Shown here: piece by piece, positions 48,087 through 57,515 of the stretch
Position numbering within the stretch: position 1 is the first letter of the stretch
Layout: the number at the start of each line of letters is the position of its first letter
Assembly (NCBI GenBank): GCA_039795895.1
Contig: JBDKKW010000002.1
Coordinates: 1-64,000, forward strand
DNA length: 64,000 nt
From: JBBTSQ01 sp039795895
GTDB lineage: Bacteria > Patescibacteriota > Minisyncoccia > Phycocordibacterales > JBAYGS01
Reading direction: 5' to 3'
The notes under the pieces: generated by a model
The model's database searches: none
Told to the model about the DNA's origin: nothing
The model's input: the letters and a program-made list of their open reading frames with translations, nothing else
Program-made: the position numbers and the translations under genes

Positions 48087-50933
48087 TTATCTTCCTTGAG
48101 AGAGTGTCGTTTCGAGTGTTTGTTCCAAACCTTGTAGGTCGGTGGCAATAATGTGCGACATCTTTTCTTTTGCTAACTTAAGAAAGGTAATAAAAAAGTC
48201 TCGATACACTTTATAGTCATCATTTTCTGCTAATTCTTGGCTTCCAAAATCTTTTTTCAAGAATTCTTGCAAAGTCTCAACTCCCATCTGACTCTTAAGA
48301 ATCTCAAGAATCGCCTTATCGGGACTTGTCGCTGATAAGATTGAATCAATATGAGGAACCAATGCACTTGCCACCTCAGCAAAACGTCCGGTGTCACTCA
48401 CCAAAACCAACCCTGCGTTTCTTTTAAGCGCCTCATTGATTTCCATAATACTATACAGACCTCCGTTGCCGACCACCAACACCTGCTTTTGTCCCACACT
48501 CATCCGGTGATACAGCGCCTCCATATACGCAATATGGGTAATATATTTTGAAGTATATTTATCCAAACCCCTCTTATTCCACTCTGCTGGAATAGGTGTC
48601 ACAAGAGTATCAACAGGGGTATTTGCATATACTGAACCATCACCTTCCGCAACAAACCTATTTCCTGGAAAGTAGACACTCCCTCCTGGATTGATGGCGA
48701 AAAAATGTGCGCGATCAGCGTGCGCCAAATGGCCATACTGCCTACCATACTCGATGTTTAATTGCCCAAAGACCGTGCCTATTCCTGATTGTGTCCCTGG
48801 CACACCGACATTAGCCTTATGCGCATGAGCGACACGACCAACCGTGTCACCAAAGATTTGCAACGGATTCACGACCCCGTCCAAATGTTTACACCCACCA
48901 ATAATATTAATCAGAGGCCTATCACGATCAATCCTCAATGCATCGAGACATGACTCCTCAATATGAAATGGAATAGTTTGACTAGGATCATTCAACCGAT
49001 ACTCAAGTGACACCATACGGGCAGTCACGCCTTGATTACTTACTGCCTCATCGAAACCAGTAGGACAGATCTTGCGAGCTCCTACGATAAATGCATCATC
49101 AAATACTACATCAGTGGTTTGCACCTCGGGAGAAAACTTTTCCTCAAAATGTCTCTGACTAAGAATATTTTTATAGAGGAAGGTTGAGTATTCCTCTTTT
49201 GCTTGTTCAAAAAGAGCAATCAGTGCGTTTGTAGAATCAGAGTCAGAAGGCGACTGTCTAACCTTATCATACAAACTGTTCGCGACCGCATATTTCTCAG
49301 AAACGTTATTCAATACAAAATGAAGACAATTTTCAATAGAATCAGATACATACATGTCTTTCCGCAAGCTCTCTAGCGAGTTTGAAAAAGAGTGAAAAAT
49401 TCGCAAAGCACTCTCGAGACCGTCGTACGATGCGCGATCAAACATCGGCATCCTCTCAAAAACACCTCTTACGTGTGGTGGTATATGCTTTTTCTCATTG
49501 ATCAGTACTCGCGCAAGCACCGCATCATGCATAACCCCCACAAATGAATGTTGGTCGCCTTCCTTAGACTTTTTATATTGTCCGCGAAAGACCGCATATC
49601 GATCAGCCTCAGATGTTTGTCCGGTATGTGAGAGAAAATGGTGGACCAATTTTACAATATTGTAATAATTAGGACTATTCAATATCTTCGATTCCACCTC
49701 ATACGAATCAGTAGCGACTCGATTTGCCGAGTACCCAGATAATTCAACCGACTCCTTTGTATAGATATAACCACTTATTAAGCTCGTCATCTCTTCTGCG
49801 AGTTGCATAATCAACACACACTCCTCTTTTGATTGAGCCTGTTCAATGATACCGTCGGGAAGTATCCACCCGTTCTCAACAACACTACGCGCCACCGATG
49901 CGGGACCAGTTTTTTTTACATACTCAAAAAAAGTATTTTCGGCACAACCTACTCGTGTCAAAAACTGCCCATCTTGATTCTGCTGTATTACACCAACAGT
50001 ACCGCGTTCATTATTTGTTTTAGCCCGTTGAACTTTTAGTTCAGTGACCGAATCAGCGTCGAGCCAATTTCCACGTTCAAATTCAGTAATTGTCGCATCA
50101 TCAATCAAGCCATATGGTAGATGCGAATAAAAACCAGAAAAAGTGATCGAGATACCGTTTGAATCCAACAAAATATGTGCTCGATCTTTGACGCGTAACG
50201 GCTCCGCTCTACGAGACATAAAAAGATGATTGATGATTCGGGCACGCTCACGACGAGCTTCGTGTATCAATTCCCCGCCCTCGAGTGTTCGAAGCGTATT
50301 AATACACTGTATAATCTTTTGTGGCTCAACACTTTTAAACTTTTTCTTAGTGAAAATTTCTTCGGGCACAAAACCCAGCTCACAAATAAGATCCTCAATT
50401 ACTGTCGGATTATTGAACAGCGGATCAATCAAATCGATCCATTTATTACTCTGGACATCGAGTATTCTTGCACACTCTTGTTGTAAATCGACTAGATATG
50501 TTTCTTGGGTGGTATTCGGGTTTTTATCCAAAAAAGAAAGTCTTTCGTATAATGCAACCGCACTTACTCCCTTGAGTGATTCTGGGGTCATTTGCGCAGG
50601 AACCTCCGTATCAACACCACTACCTGTACCTAGTGTCGACGACCATTCCAACAACCCTCGCATAAACACTGCCTCAGCACTTTCCCCTTCAGCGACCAAA
50701 TGGCGGAGATCTGCCCCTTTGTGTCCATTCAAGTGAGAAAGTAGTCTAATATTTTCCCCAACAACAGACTTTTGTTCTGGAGACAAAGCATCAAACCACG
50801 CATGGTCGACGGATTCGATGGTGACACCATCATCTCCCCGACTCACACCAAAAACAATATCATCTATTCGCGTATGCATATCCTGACTAACGGAATCATC
50901 AGCCGATGTTGTTGTAATTATCTTTTCAGGCAT
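48087..50933 (-). CDS. Large protein with C-terminal SLOG-like domain
   Basis: A 948-residue protein, the longest in the window. The first 650 residues are mostly helical and not recognised. The last 280 look like a Rossmann-type nucleotide-binding domain of the SLOG/LOG class: RPLINIIGGCKHLDG, then ANVGVPGTQSGIGTVFG, YFPGNRFVAEGDGSVY, and KQVLVVGNGGLYSIMEINEAL with GLVLVSDTGRFAEV. SLOG domains bind or cleave nucleotides and occur in signalling and anti-phage proteins; the function here is open. It lies next to tRNA-Asn and is transcribed away from it. Confidence 0.7.
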   Translation of the reverse strand: MPEKIITTTSADDSVSQDMHTRIDDIVFGVSRGDDGVTIESVDHAWFDALSPEQKSVVGENIRLLSHLNGHKGADLRHLVAEGESAEAVFMRGLLEWSSTLGTGSGVDTEVPAQMTPESLKGVSAVALYERLSFLDKNPNTTQETYLVDLQQECARILDVQSNKWIDLIDPLFNNPTVIEDLICELGFVPEEIFTKKKFKSVEPQKIIQCINTLRTLEGGELIHEARRERARIINHLFMSRRAEPLRVKDRAHILLDSNGISITFSGFYSHLPYGLIDDATITEFERGNWLDADSVTELKVQRAKTNNERGTVGVIQQNQDGQFLTRVGCAENTFFEYVKKTGPASVARSVVENGWILPDGIIEQAQSKEECVLIMQLAEEMTSLISGYIYTKESVELSGYSANRVATDSYEVESKILNSPNYYNIVKLVHHFLSHTGQTSEADRYAVFRGQYKKSKEGDQHSFVGVMHDAVLARVLINEKKHIPPHVRGVFERMPMFDRASYDGLESALRIFHSFSNSLESLRKDMYVSDSIENCLHFVLNNVSEKYAVANSLYDKVRQSPSDSDSTNALIALFEQAKEEYSTFLYKNILSQRHFEEKFSPEVQTTDVVFDDAFIVGARKICPTGFDEAVSNQGVTARMVSLEYRLNDPSQTIPFHIEESCLDALRIDRDRPLINIIGGCKHLDGVVNPLQIFGDTVGRVAHAHKANVGVPGTQSGIGTVFGQLNIEYGRQYGHLAHADRAHFFAINPGGSVYFPGNRFVAEGDGSVYANTPVDTLVTPIPAEWNKRGLDKYTSKYITHIAYMEALYHRMSVGQKQVLVVGNGGLYSIMEINEALKRNAGLVLVSDTGRFAEVASALVPHIDSILSATSPDKAILEILKSQMGVETLQEFLKKDFGSQELAENDDYKVYRDFFITFLKLAKEKMSHIIATDLQGLEQTLETTLSQGR

Positions 50934-51072
50934 TATAAGGTTTATTCTATCAGCTCAACGTCTTTACGCCAATAATACCCGCACAGACAACCTAATGAAA
51001 AATCGACTTTGATTTTTTCTCCAAGTTTGATAGTATACGAGCGTTGCGTTGCAGAAGCATCACAACACCTAT

Positions 51073-51145
51073 TCCGTGGTAGCTCAGCTGGTAGAGCGCC
51101 TCGCTGTTAACGAGGATGTCCTTGGTTCGATCCCAAGCCACGGAG
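51073..51145 (+). tRNA. tRNA-Asn (anticodon GUU)
   Basis: Cloverleaf: acceptor TCCGTGG/CCACGGA, D arm GCTCAGCTGGTAGAGC, anticodon stem CCTCG/CGAGG with loop CTGTTAA (anticodon GTT), T arm CTTGGTTCGATCCCAAG, discriminator G at 51145. The gene overlaps, in antisense, the end of the serine recombinase gene, which suggests the tRNA is an integration site. Confidence 0.95.
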
Positions 51146-52849
51146 CAAAGTTGGACAGACCGAGGCAAAAACCTCGGTTTTGTCTTTATCTGCCTCACAC
51201 AATCTAGGTTCGAACGCTTCATTTTGTGACTTTGCTGTAAGTAAGCCCTTAGAGATGATCGAGAACACATCTTTGTTGGTAATACTGAGTTTTTTAGTCT
51301 TTAGAATTAGGTTCGAACCGAGAGCCGACAATGCCTCTTGTTTCTCCTCAAAGGTGCCTGTACGGAAGATTTCACTCAGTCCGACGATCAACTTGAAGGC
51401 TTTCTTTGTTTCTTCAAAGTTCGCGGTATCAACTCCGCCAATGTCAGCGAGTACTTGCTTGATTCTACGCTTATCATTCTCAAGCGACTCTTTGTGTTTT
51501 AAGAATTCGTCGTCATTTTCAATAAGTCCCTTCATGCGCATGCGCACCAATTCCTGAGACTCACGCTCTTTTTGTGCCAACTCTCGCTCCCATGTACCTT
51601 TACGCTCATATTCAGTTTGCCGATCTTGTGTAGCAAGGGTCTCAAGATTTTGAATACACCACTGACTCAACGCTTCCGAAACCTCAAGTTTCTTTTGTAG
51701 CTCTTCAATCATTGTGTCGTCAATGTGTGACTCACTAACACTCCGCTCCGGACACGTTTCATCCCTTCGCTTGGTGCAGTGATAGAAAATATAATGAAGA
51801 TAGGTCGGATGATCCATCTTTTCGATTTTAGTTTCGCACTTGGGGCATACCTCACGATTTTTATACGCAAACTTAAATTTGCACTCAAAACAAATAAGTT
51901 GATGTTTATGCTCGGCGGTCACGGATCCACCGCAGGTACCACATTTCGTCCGGCCTCGGTACGGAAACATCTTGATGTTCACACTCGGACACGGCTGACC
52001 CTTTCGGCCCAGCATTGCTTGAATCTGCCAATATTGAGCCTCTGTGATCATTCTCGGGACAGTCTCATCTACTTCATAGCGTTTAGATTCCCTGTTTTCA
52101 TCCAATCCGTAAAAGAAACCTGCATAGTATGGGTCTTTAAGCATGGCATAAATTCGAGAGAGCTTGATAGCCGTGCCACCCTCTTTCTGCCGTCGAATTG
52201 TTTTTAATCCCATGACTTCATCAGAGTATTTGAGTAGTGACCGTACAGAATATTTACCCGTTAGATACATCTCAAGAAGTTTCTTGACCAATGGAAAGCG
52301 ATCGGGGTCAACCACGATGCGTCGCTCCCCTTTCTTTCCGTAATCGTTGATATAGCCAGGCTTTGCAATGCCACCAGGAATACCCATTTCATTTTTCTTG
52401 CGAAGGCCTCGCTGAACATCGATACCTTTTGAATCGTTTTCCATCTTTGCCTGGCTCGTAAGCATACTAAAGAAGAATTTATCTTGTGGTGTATTCCGAT
52501 AAACCTGACTTGGTGTAACAATTTCGTGTAGGTGACCTTTATCCATCTGCTCAATGAGTCGCGCAGCGTCGATGGCGTTTCGAGCAAAGCGATTTGGATG
52601 CCACCCGATAACTCCTTGTACTTTTTTCTGTTCAATGTCTCGGATCAATTGCTCAAAAACAGGACGCGTATAAGCCGTTTTTGCTGAGTGAGATTCGTGC
52701 AATATCTGATCATCAGAAAGGTGAATCTTTCTACTCTCAGCGAGCTTGCGTAGTTCATTGACTTGAGAATCAATCGACAGAACTTGTTTATCATCTGCCT
52801 CACTGGACTTGCGCGCATAAAGTCGATAGTTTATTTTTGTTGTTGTCAT
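51107..52849 (-). CDS. Large serine recombinase ending inside tRNA-Asn
   Basis: A 580-residue site-specific recombinase. The resolvase domain starts RLYARKSSEADDKQ with the catalytic serine at about residue 15, then GVIGWHPNRFARNAIDAARL. A recombinase domain follows (KPGYINDYGKKGERR), then two zinc-binding pairs (CGTCGG, CFEC, CPKC, CTKRRDETC), a long coiled coil and a helical C-terminus. The stop codon lies in the tRNA-Asn anticodon loop, so the last 13 codons are antisense to the tRNA. This is expected if integration into the tRNA gene joined the two. Confidence 0.93.
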   Translation of the reverse strand: MTTTKINYRLYARKSSEADDKQVLSIDSQVNELRKLAESRKIHLSDDQILHESHSAKTAYTRPVFEQLIRDIEQKKVQGVIGWHPNRFARNAIDAARLIEQMDKGHLHEIVTPSQVYRNTPQDKFFFSMLTSQAKMENDSKGIDVQRGLRKKNEMGIPGGIAKPGYINDYGKKGERRIVVDPDRFPLVKKLLEMYLTGKYSVRSLLKYSDEVMGLKTIRRQKEGGTAIKLSRIYAMLKDPYYAGFFYGLDENRESKRYEVDETVPRMITEAQYWQIQAMLGRKGQPCPSVNIKMFPYRGRTKCGTCGGSVTAEHKHQLICFECKFKFAYKNREVCPKCETKIEKMDHPTYLHYIFYHCTKRRDETCPERSVSESHIDDTMIEELQKKLEVSEALSQWCIQNLETLATQDRQTEYERKGTWERELAQKERESQELVRMRMKGLIENDDEFLKHKESLENDKRRIKQVLADIGGVDTANFEETKKAFKLIVGLSEIFRTGTFEEKQEALSALGSNLILKTKKLSITNKDVFSIISKGLLTAKSQNEAFEPRLCEADKDKTEVFASVCPTLLRGLGSNQGHPR

Positions 52850-53107
52850 AAATCAAAAAGTCTAAAATAATAAAGATAATATCCTCATACACTATCAAGA
52901 TTTTCTTATGTAGTCTGCATTTTTGTGAAGAATTAATTAATAAATACTGATACACGGCCGACCGCTCTTAGCCCCCACGAACCCACTCTCCCCCTACCCC
53001 CATGGTTGGTACCATTGGAGCTTCGCCGTGCCTTTGATCCGTTTTTTCTCGGAGGCGACTTGGTTTTAGTTGTGGTACCGCCTAGCGCAAGCGCTCCCGG
53101 CCCCGTA

Positions 53108-53152
53108 CATAATTGCGTTAAAAACCTCTCGCTACACCGCAATTAGAGGTGG
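53108..53152 (-). promoter_or_regulatory. Possible attenuator in the recombinase leader
   Basis: On the minus strand ACCTCT..AGAGGT followed by TTTTT looks like a terminator. AATTGCG (53111-53117) and CGCAATT (53138-53144) pair in a mutually exclusive way. The stems are only 6-7 bp. The rest of 52850-53268 shows no gene. Confidence 0.35.
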
Positions 53153-53268
53153 CTTAATGTTGTACCGATACCCGGCATCCCAATCTTGTGGGATCACAAA
53201 GCCTTCCTATGTCTATTTTATTTTTACAAGCCCCACATAGGTTCGCCCAGGGCTTGAATGGGCGTGCT

Positions 53269-53481
53269 CTATTGCACACTGGTATTTGCCACAAGAGAGT
53301 TTTCCTCTCTTGCTTGAACGAACGCCACCTTTGCATTCGCTCGAGCAAGAACAGAAAGTCCGACACGTGTCAGGCGCAACAAAGACATACCAAGCTCGAC
53401 TGCTTGGTCATCAGAAATCGATACGCCGTTTTCGTTGAGTACGATTTCTTTTAATTCTTTTGTGGCTTTTTGTGACAACAT
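53269..53481 (-). CDS. Small helical protein of the integrated region
   Basis: A 70-residue protein starting MLSQKATKELKEIVLNE. It is amphipathic-helical (DDQAVELGMSLLRLTRVGLSVLARAN) and resembles small DNA-binding or plasmid-maintenance proteins in character only. Its ATG is four bases after the T-run of the terminator of the next gene upstream, so it would be leaderless or read only by read-through. Confidence 0.55.
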   Translation of the reverse strand: MLSQKATKELKEIVLNENGVSISDDQAVELGMSLLRLTRVGLSVLARANAKVAFVQAREENSLVANTSVQ

Positions 53482-53484
53482 AAA

Positions 53485-53516
53485 AAGACCCCTCAATCTT
53501 AAAGGGGGCTTTTCAT
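53485..53516 (-). terminator. Terminator or attenuator between two minus-strand genes
   Basis: AAGCCCCCTTTAA/TTGAGGGGTCTTTTT on the minus strand, directly before the ATG at 53481. Confidence 0.7.
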
Positions 53517-53540
53517 TCAATATTCATTCATTAATATGAA

Positions 53541-54251
53541 TCAGAATTTTTTATTCAACTCTAGCTTCCAGCCAGTCTTTGCTGAATTGAAAATAACCTT
53601 ATGGCCAAAGGCTTCCTTCAGTCTTTTGTGTAATTCACTTACATACTTTGCAACAGTTTGATTAGATATTCCCAACCGCTTATCTGAAGAGAAAATCTCA
53701 TCTTTAATATCATCAATATTAACAACCTTCCCATGATTATTCATAAATAATCGACAGAGGACAGTGAGTTGCCCCCTGAGGGAAACATCTTTTCCTTTAT
53801 ATTTAATTGAGCCATCGACACAAGCACTCAGATCGTAAATCTTTATCTCATCTTTGATACGTGCTGTGCGTAATTGCCTTCTAACAATTTGTTCTTTAAT
53901 CTCCTCAAAATAAAGATCTAACTTAGAAGAATCGTCCACATGTACTACAAAGCCAAGTACAGACGGAGGTCGTGGTACAGGGAAAAAATTATCACGACTC
54001 GCCATGAGAGAACTACCTGGAGGTATACCCGCCTCAATAGAAGAAGTACACTCCCTAAAAGAAATGAGGTTTTTCGTCCCTTCACTAACCAACCCTAGAG
54101 TTTTTCTTAATCCGTCCCTATCTCTCAACAAAGGATCATCTTTAATTCTATGGAAAATAAACTTAACTGATTCCTTGTCCGACCCTCTTAGTTCCATACG
54201 AAGAATCTCGTGCACTCTTTCTATCTTTAAAATTTGGAGGTCTTTTTCCAT
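53541..54251 (-). CDS. Regulator with C-terminal OmpR/PhoB-type winged helix
   Basis: A 236-residue protein. The C-terminal 100 residues fit the OmpR/PhoB DNA-binding domain: IKYKGKDVSLRGQLTVLCRLFMNNHGKVVNIDDI, the recognition-helix region ISNQTVAKYVSELHKRLKEAFG and the wing VIFNSAKTGWKLE. The N-terminal half is helical and does not resemble a receiver domain (no phospho-acceptor pattern), so the input signal is unknown. Confidence 0.75.
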   Translation of the reverse strand: MEKDLQILKIERVHEILRMELRGSDKESVKFIFHRIKDDPLLRDRDGLRKTLGLVSEGTKNLISFRECTSSIEAGIPPGSSLMASRDNFFPVPRPPSVLGFVVHVDDSSKLDLYFEEIKEQIVRRQLRTARIKDEIKIYDLSACVDGSIKYKGKDVSLRGQLTVLCRLFMNNHGKVVNIDDIKDEIFSSDKRLGISNQTVAKYVSELHKRLKEAFGHKVIFNSAKTGWKLELNKKF

Positions 54252-54355
54252 ATTTTTAATACTAATCTCTTTAGGCCCAAATATGCAAGCTTTCGCAAGA
54301 ATTGATTGTACGAATTGCAGTTAAGATGTTAAACTTTACAATACAACTGAATATG

Positions 54356-54530
54356 GCCTAACCCGTTGATTTTATCAACGGTATGGCAATCAAAAGTCCT
54401 GGAAAGACACAAAAACCCCGTCATGGGTGTTGTCTTTCCAGGCCGTATTGGGAAACTGGTACGCTCGGCGAAAGCCGAGGCCCCGTGGCGGGATTTTTGT
54501 GTACCTCACGGGTTTATCCATTAAAGATAA
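54356..54530 (+). promoter_or_regulatory. Structured leader upstream of the SHOCT gene
   Basis: A chain of strong hairpins without an ORF: CCGTTGAT/ATCAACGG, CCTGGAAAGACA/TGTCTTTCCAGG (12 bp, enclosing CCCCGTCATGGG), CTCGGC/GCCGAG with loop GAAA, and a long-range ACAAAAAcCCCG/CGGGaTTTTTGT pairing. It could be a riboswitch-like leader, an RNA gene or an element end. Confidence 0.4.
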
Positions 54531-54535
54531 ACCTC

Positions 54536-55003
54536 ATGCAAGAACGCATTTTAAAAAAGGAGGACAAGCTCGTTTATTGGGCAGGCATCTTAAATCCTAA
54601 AAAAGGAAGTCTCGTATTAACGAATAATCGGCTTTATTTCACAGTAGATAACAAGGAGCTATTCTCTATTCTACTTAGCAATGTTTTGAGTGTGAATTGT
54701 CAAAAAGGAATTGGCACCAGTAATGAAAATATGTTCGTGATCTACAAAGATGGCGACAAAGAAAAGAAGGTCAAAATACAGCACAGTTCACTCATGTCTC
54801 TTGCCACTGTTGGTAATCTATCTCGAATTAGTGCTTCCTATTTCTCCTCATGGGAGCAGGCTATCAACTCAGCACGCTCAGGCAATCAGGACAACGAAAA
54901 AGGCTCGATAGATGATTTAGAGAGACTCTCAGAACTTAAAAAGAAAGGTATTTTAACTGAGGAAGAATTTTCTGCAAAAAAGAAGCAGATACTTGGCATA
55001 TAA
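54536..55003 (+). CDS. bPH/GRAM-like protein with SHOCT domain
   Basis: A 155-residue protein. The first 100 residues (DKLVYWAGILNPKKGSLVLTNNRLYFT...) have the strand pattern of small bacterial PH/GRAM-like domains. The last 30 (IDDLERLSELKKKGILTEEEFSAKKKQIL) are a textbook SHOCT motif, which often marks short oligomerising tails. Start at MQERILKK; the open frame upstream runs through the structured leader. It is followed after two bases by the HNH gene. Confidence 0.8.
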   Translation: MQERILKKEDKLVYWAGILNPKKGSLVLTNNRLYFTVDNKELFSILLSNVLSVNCQKGIGTSNENMFVIYKDGDKEKKVKIQHSSLMSLATVGNLSRISASYFSSWEQAINSARSGNQDNEKGSIDDLERLSELKKKGILTEEEFSAKKKQILGI

Positions 55004-55005
55004 AT

Positions 55006-55479
55006 ATGAAAAAGATTTATACATTCTTTCTGGCAATCCCCTTATTTCTCTCCACAACCCCCACCTTCGCCTCCACGCACTGTCTCTCCAACCAAGCACT
55101 GCCTGATCACACCTGTACCCCAGGAGCAATACTCACCACAGACGCTCTTATCGTCTGTGTCTCTGGCTACACTAAAACCGTCCGTAACGTTTCTACGGCA
55201 GTCAAAAAGATGGTATTCAAGGAATATGCTATTCCGTGGTCACTACATAGTAACTACGAAGTAGATCACTTGATTAGTCTTGAGCTGGGCGGAAGCAATG
55301 ATGTTAGCAACCTATGGCCTGAATCGTACCTAATCAAGGATGGATCGCGTACCAAGGATACCTTTGAGAACTACCTCCATAGACAGGTGTGTGGAGGCAA
55401 ATTGAGCCTTGTGGAGGCCCAGAAGGAGATCAAGGGAGGTTGGAGAGAGTATTATCGGGAGTGGAAGCACTTGAATTAG
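55006..55479 (+). CDS. Secreted HNH-type nuclease-like protein
   Basis: A 157-residue protein with a signal peptide (MKKIYTFFLAIPLFLSTTPTFAS). The mature part contains YEVDHLISLELGGSNDVSNLWPE, the beta-beta-metal core of HNH-like nucleases, with D-H then N and a later KD...ENYLH stretch. Such proteins may degrade DNA outside the cell for uptake, which would suit a scavenging cell; this is an inference. It overlaps the convergent gene end by four bases. Confidence 0.8.
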   Translation: MKKIYTFFLAIPLFLSTTPTFASTHCLSNQALPDHTCTPGAILTTDALIVCVSGYTKTVRNVSTAVKKMVFKEYAIPWSLHSNYEVDHLISLELGGSNDVSNLWPESYLIKDGSRTKDTFENYLHRQVCGGKLSLVEAQKEIKGGWREYYREWKHLN

Positions 55480-56153
55480 TTACAAGGATTTTTCTGTGTA
55501 AATTGCTTAACCAGAACTGAAAAATTACTCCACAGACTCGGATCAACTTCTTGATCTCTCTTGATTAAACTCTGGATGTCTTTATTTTCCCATGTCTTTT
55601 GTATTTGATAACCAAAATCAGCGTTTATCATACTACACTCAACAATACCCTCCCGATAAAAGTTTCCCATTTCCTCAAAAACACCCAAATAATTTTCTAC
55701 CTGACCCTTAGAAAATCCTGGGGCACCAGTCCGATTAAGAATTTTTGTACTTGGATCCGCCGAATCTAATTTATCTGAAATAGCTGAATAGGTTGGTTGG
55801 TTAAGCTGGGTATCAAAATTAAGCACAATATCGGAGGAATCCTTGAGATGATTCTCGTGTAGTTGATCCTTGGAAATCCAAACTGTCGCAAAACCAACAA
55901 TTAATGCGATCATTACTCCTGCAATACTTATCCTATTGAGAGCCGTGGCCAATTTTCCAGCAGCATCACCACTCTCTTTTGCTTGTGCAGTAACAGCATC
56001 AAGAATCTTCTTGATCTCAACCATTGCGTTTTTTAATTCAAGTACTGACTTCGCAATGAGAACCGACTCGGATTTCTGAGCCCGAGTATCTCCACCTTCA
56101 CTTACATACTCCGCCAATTGTTCAATGCTTTTACTAAAAAGATTTTCTGGCAT
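55476..56153 (-). CDS. Membrane protein of the accessory region
   Basis: A 225-residue protein: a helical, possibly coiled-coil N-terminal part (SVLELKNAMVEIKKILDAVTAQAKESGDAAGKLATAL), one membrane helix (ISIAGVMIALIVGFATVWIS) and an outside domain of about 110 residues with two cysteines. No family is recognised. Convergent with the HNH gene, with a four-base overlap of the ends. Confidence 0.65.
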   Translation of the reverse strand: MPENLFSKSIEQLAEYVSEGGDTRAQKSESVLIAKSVLELKNAMVEIKKILDAVTAQAKESGDAAGKLATALNRISIAGVMIALIVGFATVWISKDQLHENHLKDSSDIVLNFDTQLNQPTYSAISDKLDSADPSTKILNRTGAPGFSKGQVENYLGVFEEMGNFYREGIVECSMINADFGYQIQKTWENKDIQSLIKRDQEVDPSLWSNFSVLVKQFTQKNPCN

Positions 56154-56328
56154 AAATATACTGGGTGAGTAAGGACTTGAATGAGACGTTGAAGATAAGT
56201 CATCATTTTATCATACCCCGCTCAGTTTCAGTTTCTTGCAAAAAGTGATTTGTGTCAAATTGCATCATCTAAATAAAAGCCTTAAGGACTTCTTGAGTAC
56301 CCTAAATTTATTATGTAAATCAGCTATA

Positions 56329-57315
56329 TTAGTTGATCTTAAAATTAAATGGGTAAGGGATGTATTCTTTTACAAATTTCTCAAGTGACTTCATTTCCAA
56401 AGGCGAGAAGATAAAATTGAATGAATTGTGTGTTAAGTTATAATTAAAAATATCCACCATCTGTCTTGTGGAAGACGTGATCCTTTCCTCACACTCCTTT
56501 CGTCGATTTAGAGTTACCCCGAGATTTTTTGTTAAAGAAAAGAAAACTTCTGTATGAGGGCTCAACAAACTTTTGGGGCTATTATAAAAATCAACCTTTT
56601 CCTTGGGTACAAAATAAACTACTGGATTATCGGAAGTTACAAAATACCTAGAATCTGACTTTAAAATAGTGAGGTTCATCCTGCGTAATATTTCAGCAAT
56701 GGGCTCAAGTTCCGTAAGGGCAGTTTTTAAAAAATACCCGTTTGGATATTTTAGGTTATATCTTTTTTCAACGATATTCTTTTTTATCTTTTCGGCCTGT
56801 TCAAGAGATATCTCCTCCCCTGCCTCTTTTTTTGCCAAGCCAACAATTTCTCCCGCAGACATTAGTTCAAATCTTTTGCTTGTATGATGCTTGGAAAGAT
56901 TCGAGTCAATATCTTCAATTTGTGATTTAAAATGAGGAGTTCGTACAAGCATGGCGGCCATAAACAAACACAATTCGTCCTTGATGTCTTCAGTAATCCT
57001 TGTATTTATAGCCAATGATTCAACCTTTCCAACCAGGGTGTTATACGTATCTTCTCCACAATCTTTAAAAATATCTTCGACATCATCACTACTGAAACCT
57101 TCCATACCCGGATCATATAGATTATTCTCCAAACCTATGTTTTTTAAGCCTTCTTCACCGTTAATTAATAAAATTCGCTTTTCGAATGGAGAATTCTCTT
57201 TTAAAAACTTTTCACCCTTCTTGTACATAAAAAGATTACTCTCAAGTAAAAAATGTCTGAGATATGTTTGAGGAATATAATGATTTCGAATGGTTCTTTT
57301 CTTAATTTTAGACAT
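56329..57315 (-). CDS. DUF4238 family protein
   Basis: A 328-residue protein that opens with RNHYIPQTYLRHFL, the signature start of DUF4238, and later has TSDNPVVYF and an FFSLTKNLGVTL segment, also typical. The function is unknown; the family is patchily distributed and frequent in mobile or accessory regions. AT-rich relative to the housekeeping genes, which fits transfer. Confidence 0.85.
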   Translation of the reverse strand: MSKIKKRTIRNHYIPQTYLRHFLLESNLFMYKKGEKFLKENSPFEKRILLINGEEGLKNIGLENNLYDPGMEGFSSDDVEDIFKDCGEDTYNTLVGKVESLAINTRITEDIKDELCLFMAAMLVRTPHFKSQIEDIDSNLSKHHTSKRFELMSAGEIVGLAKKEAGEEISLEQAEKIKKNIVEKRYNLKYPNGYFLKTALTELEPIAEILRRMNLTILKSDSRYFVTSDNPVVYFVPKEKVDFYNSPKSLLSPHTEVFFSLTKNLGVTLNRRKECEERITSSTRQMVDIFNYNLTHNSFNFIFSPLEMKSLEKFVKEYIPYPFNFKIN

Positions 57316-57440
57316 AAATACAGTCTCTAACGTAGAAAAATCAATCGTACAACAATTCTTTTTAAAAAGACAGTTTTAGTGGATAGAGTTGCTATCCACA
57401 GGAAAATAAAGTAATATCTCGGACTCGAGATATAATAGAA

Positions 57441-57478
57441 AAACCAGCAGATCGTGCTTAAACAATAAGCTGGTTTTC
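57441..57478. terminator. Hairpin with T-tract
   Basis: AAAACCAGC/GCTGGTTTT stem around about 20 bases; it may end transcripts from either side. Confidence 0.5.
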
Positions 57479-57484
57479 CCTTTA

Positions 57485-57515
57485 GAAAAGGCTCAGGCTA
57501 TGCTTGAGCTTTTTC
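57485..57515 (-). terminator. Intrinsic terminator overlapping the end of a short ORF
   Basis: AAAGCTCAAGC/GCCTGAGCCTTTT stem on the minus strand with a T-run. Confidence 0.7.

Noticed and set aside
52933..53142. Open frame of 69 codons upstream of the recombinase
   Set aside because: Skewed composition, no start signal and overlap with the hairpin-rich leader; more likely non-coding.
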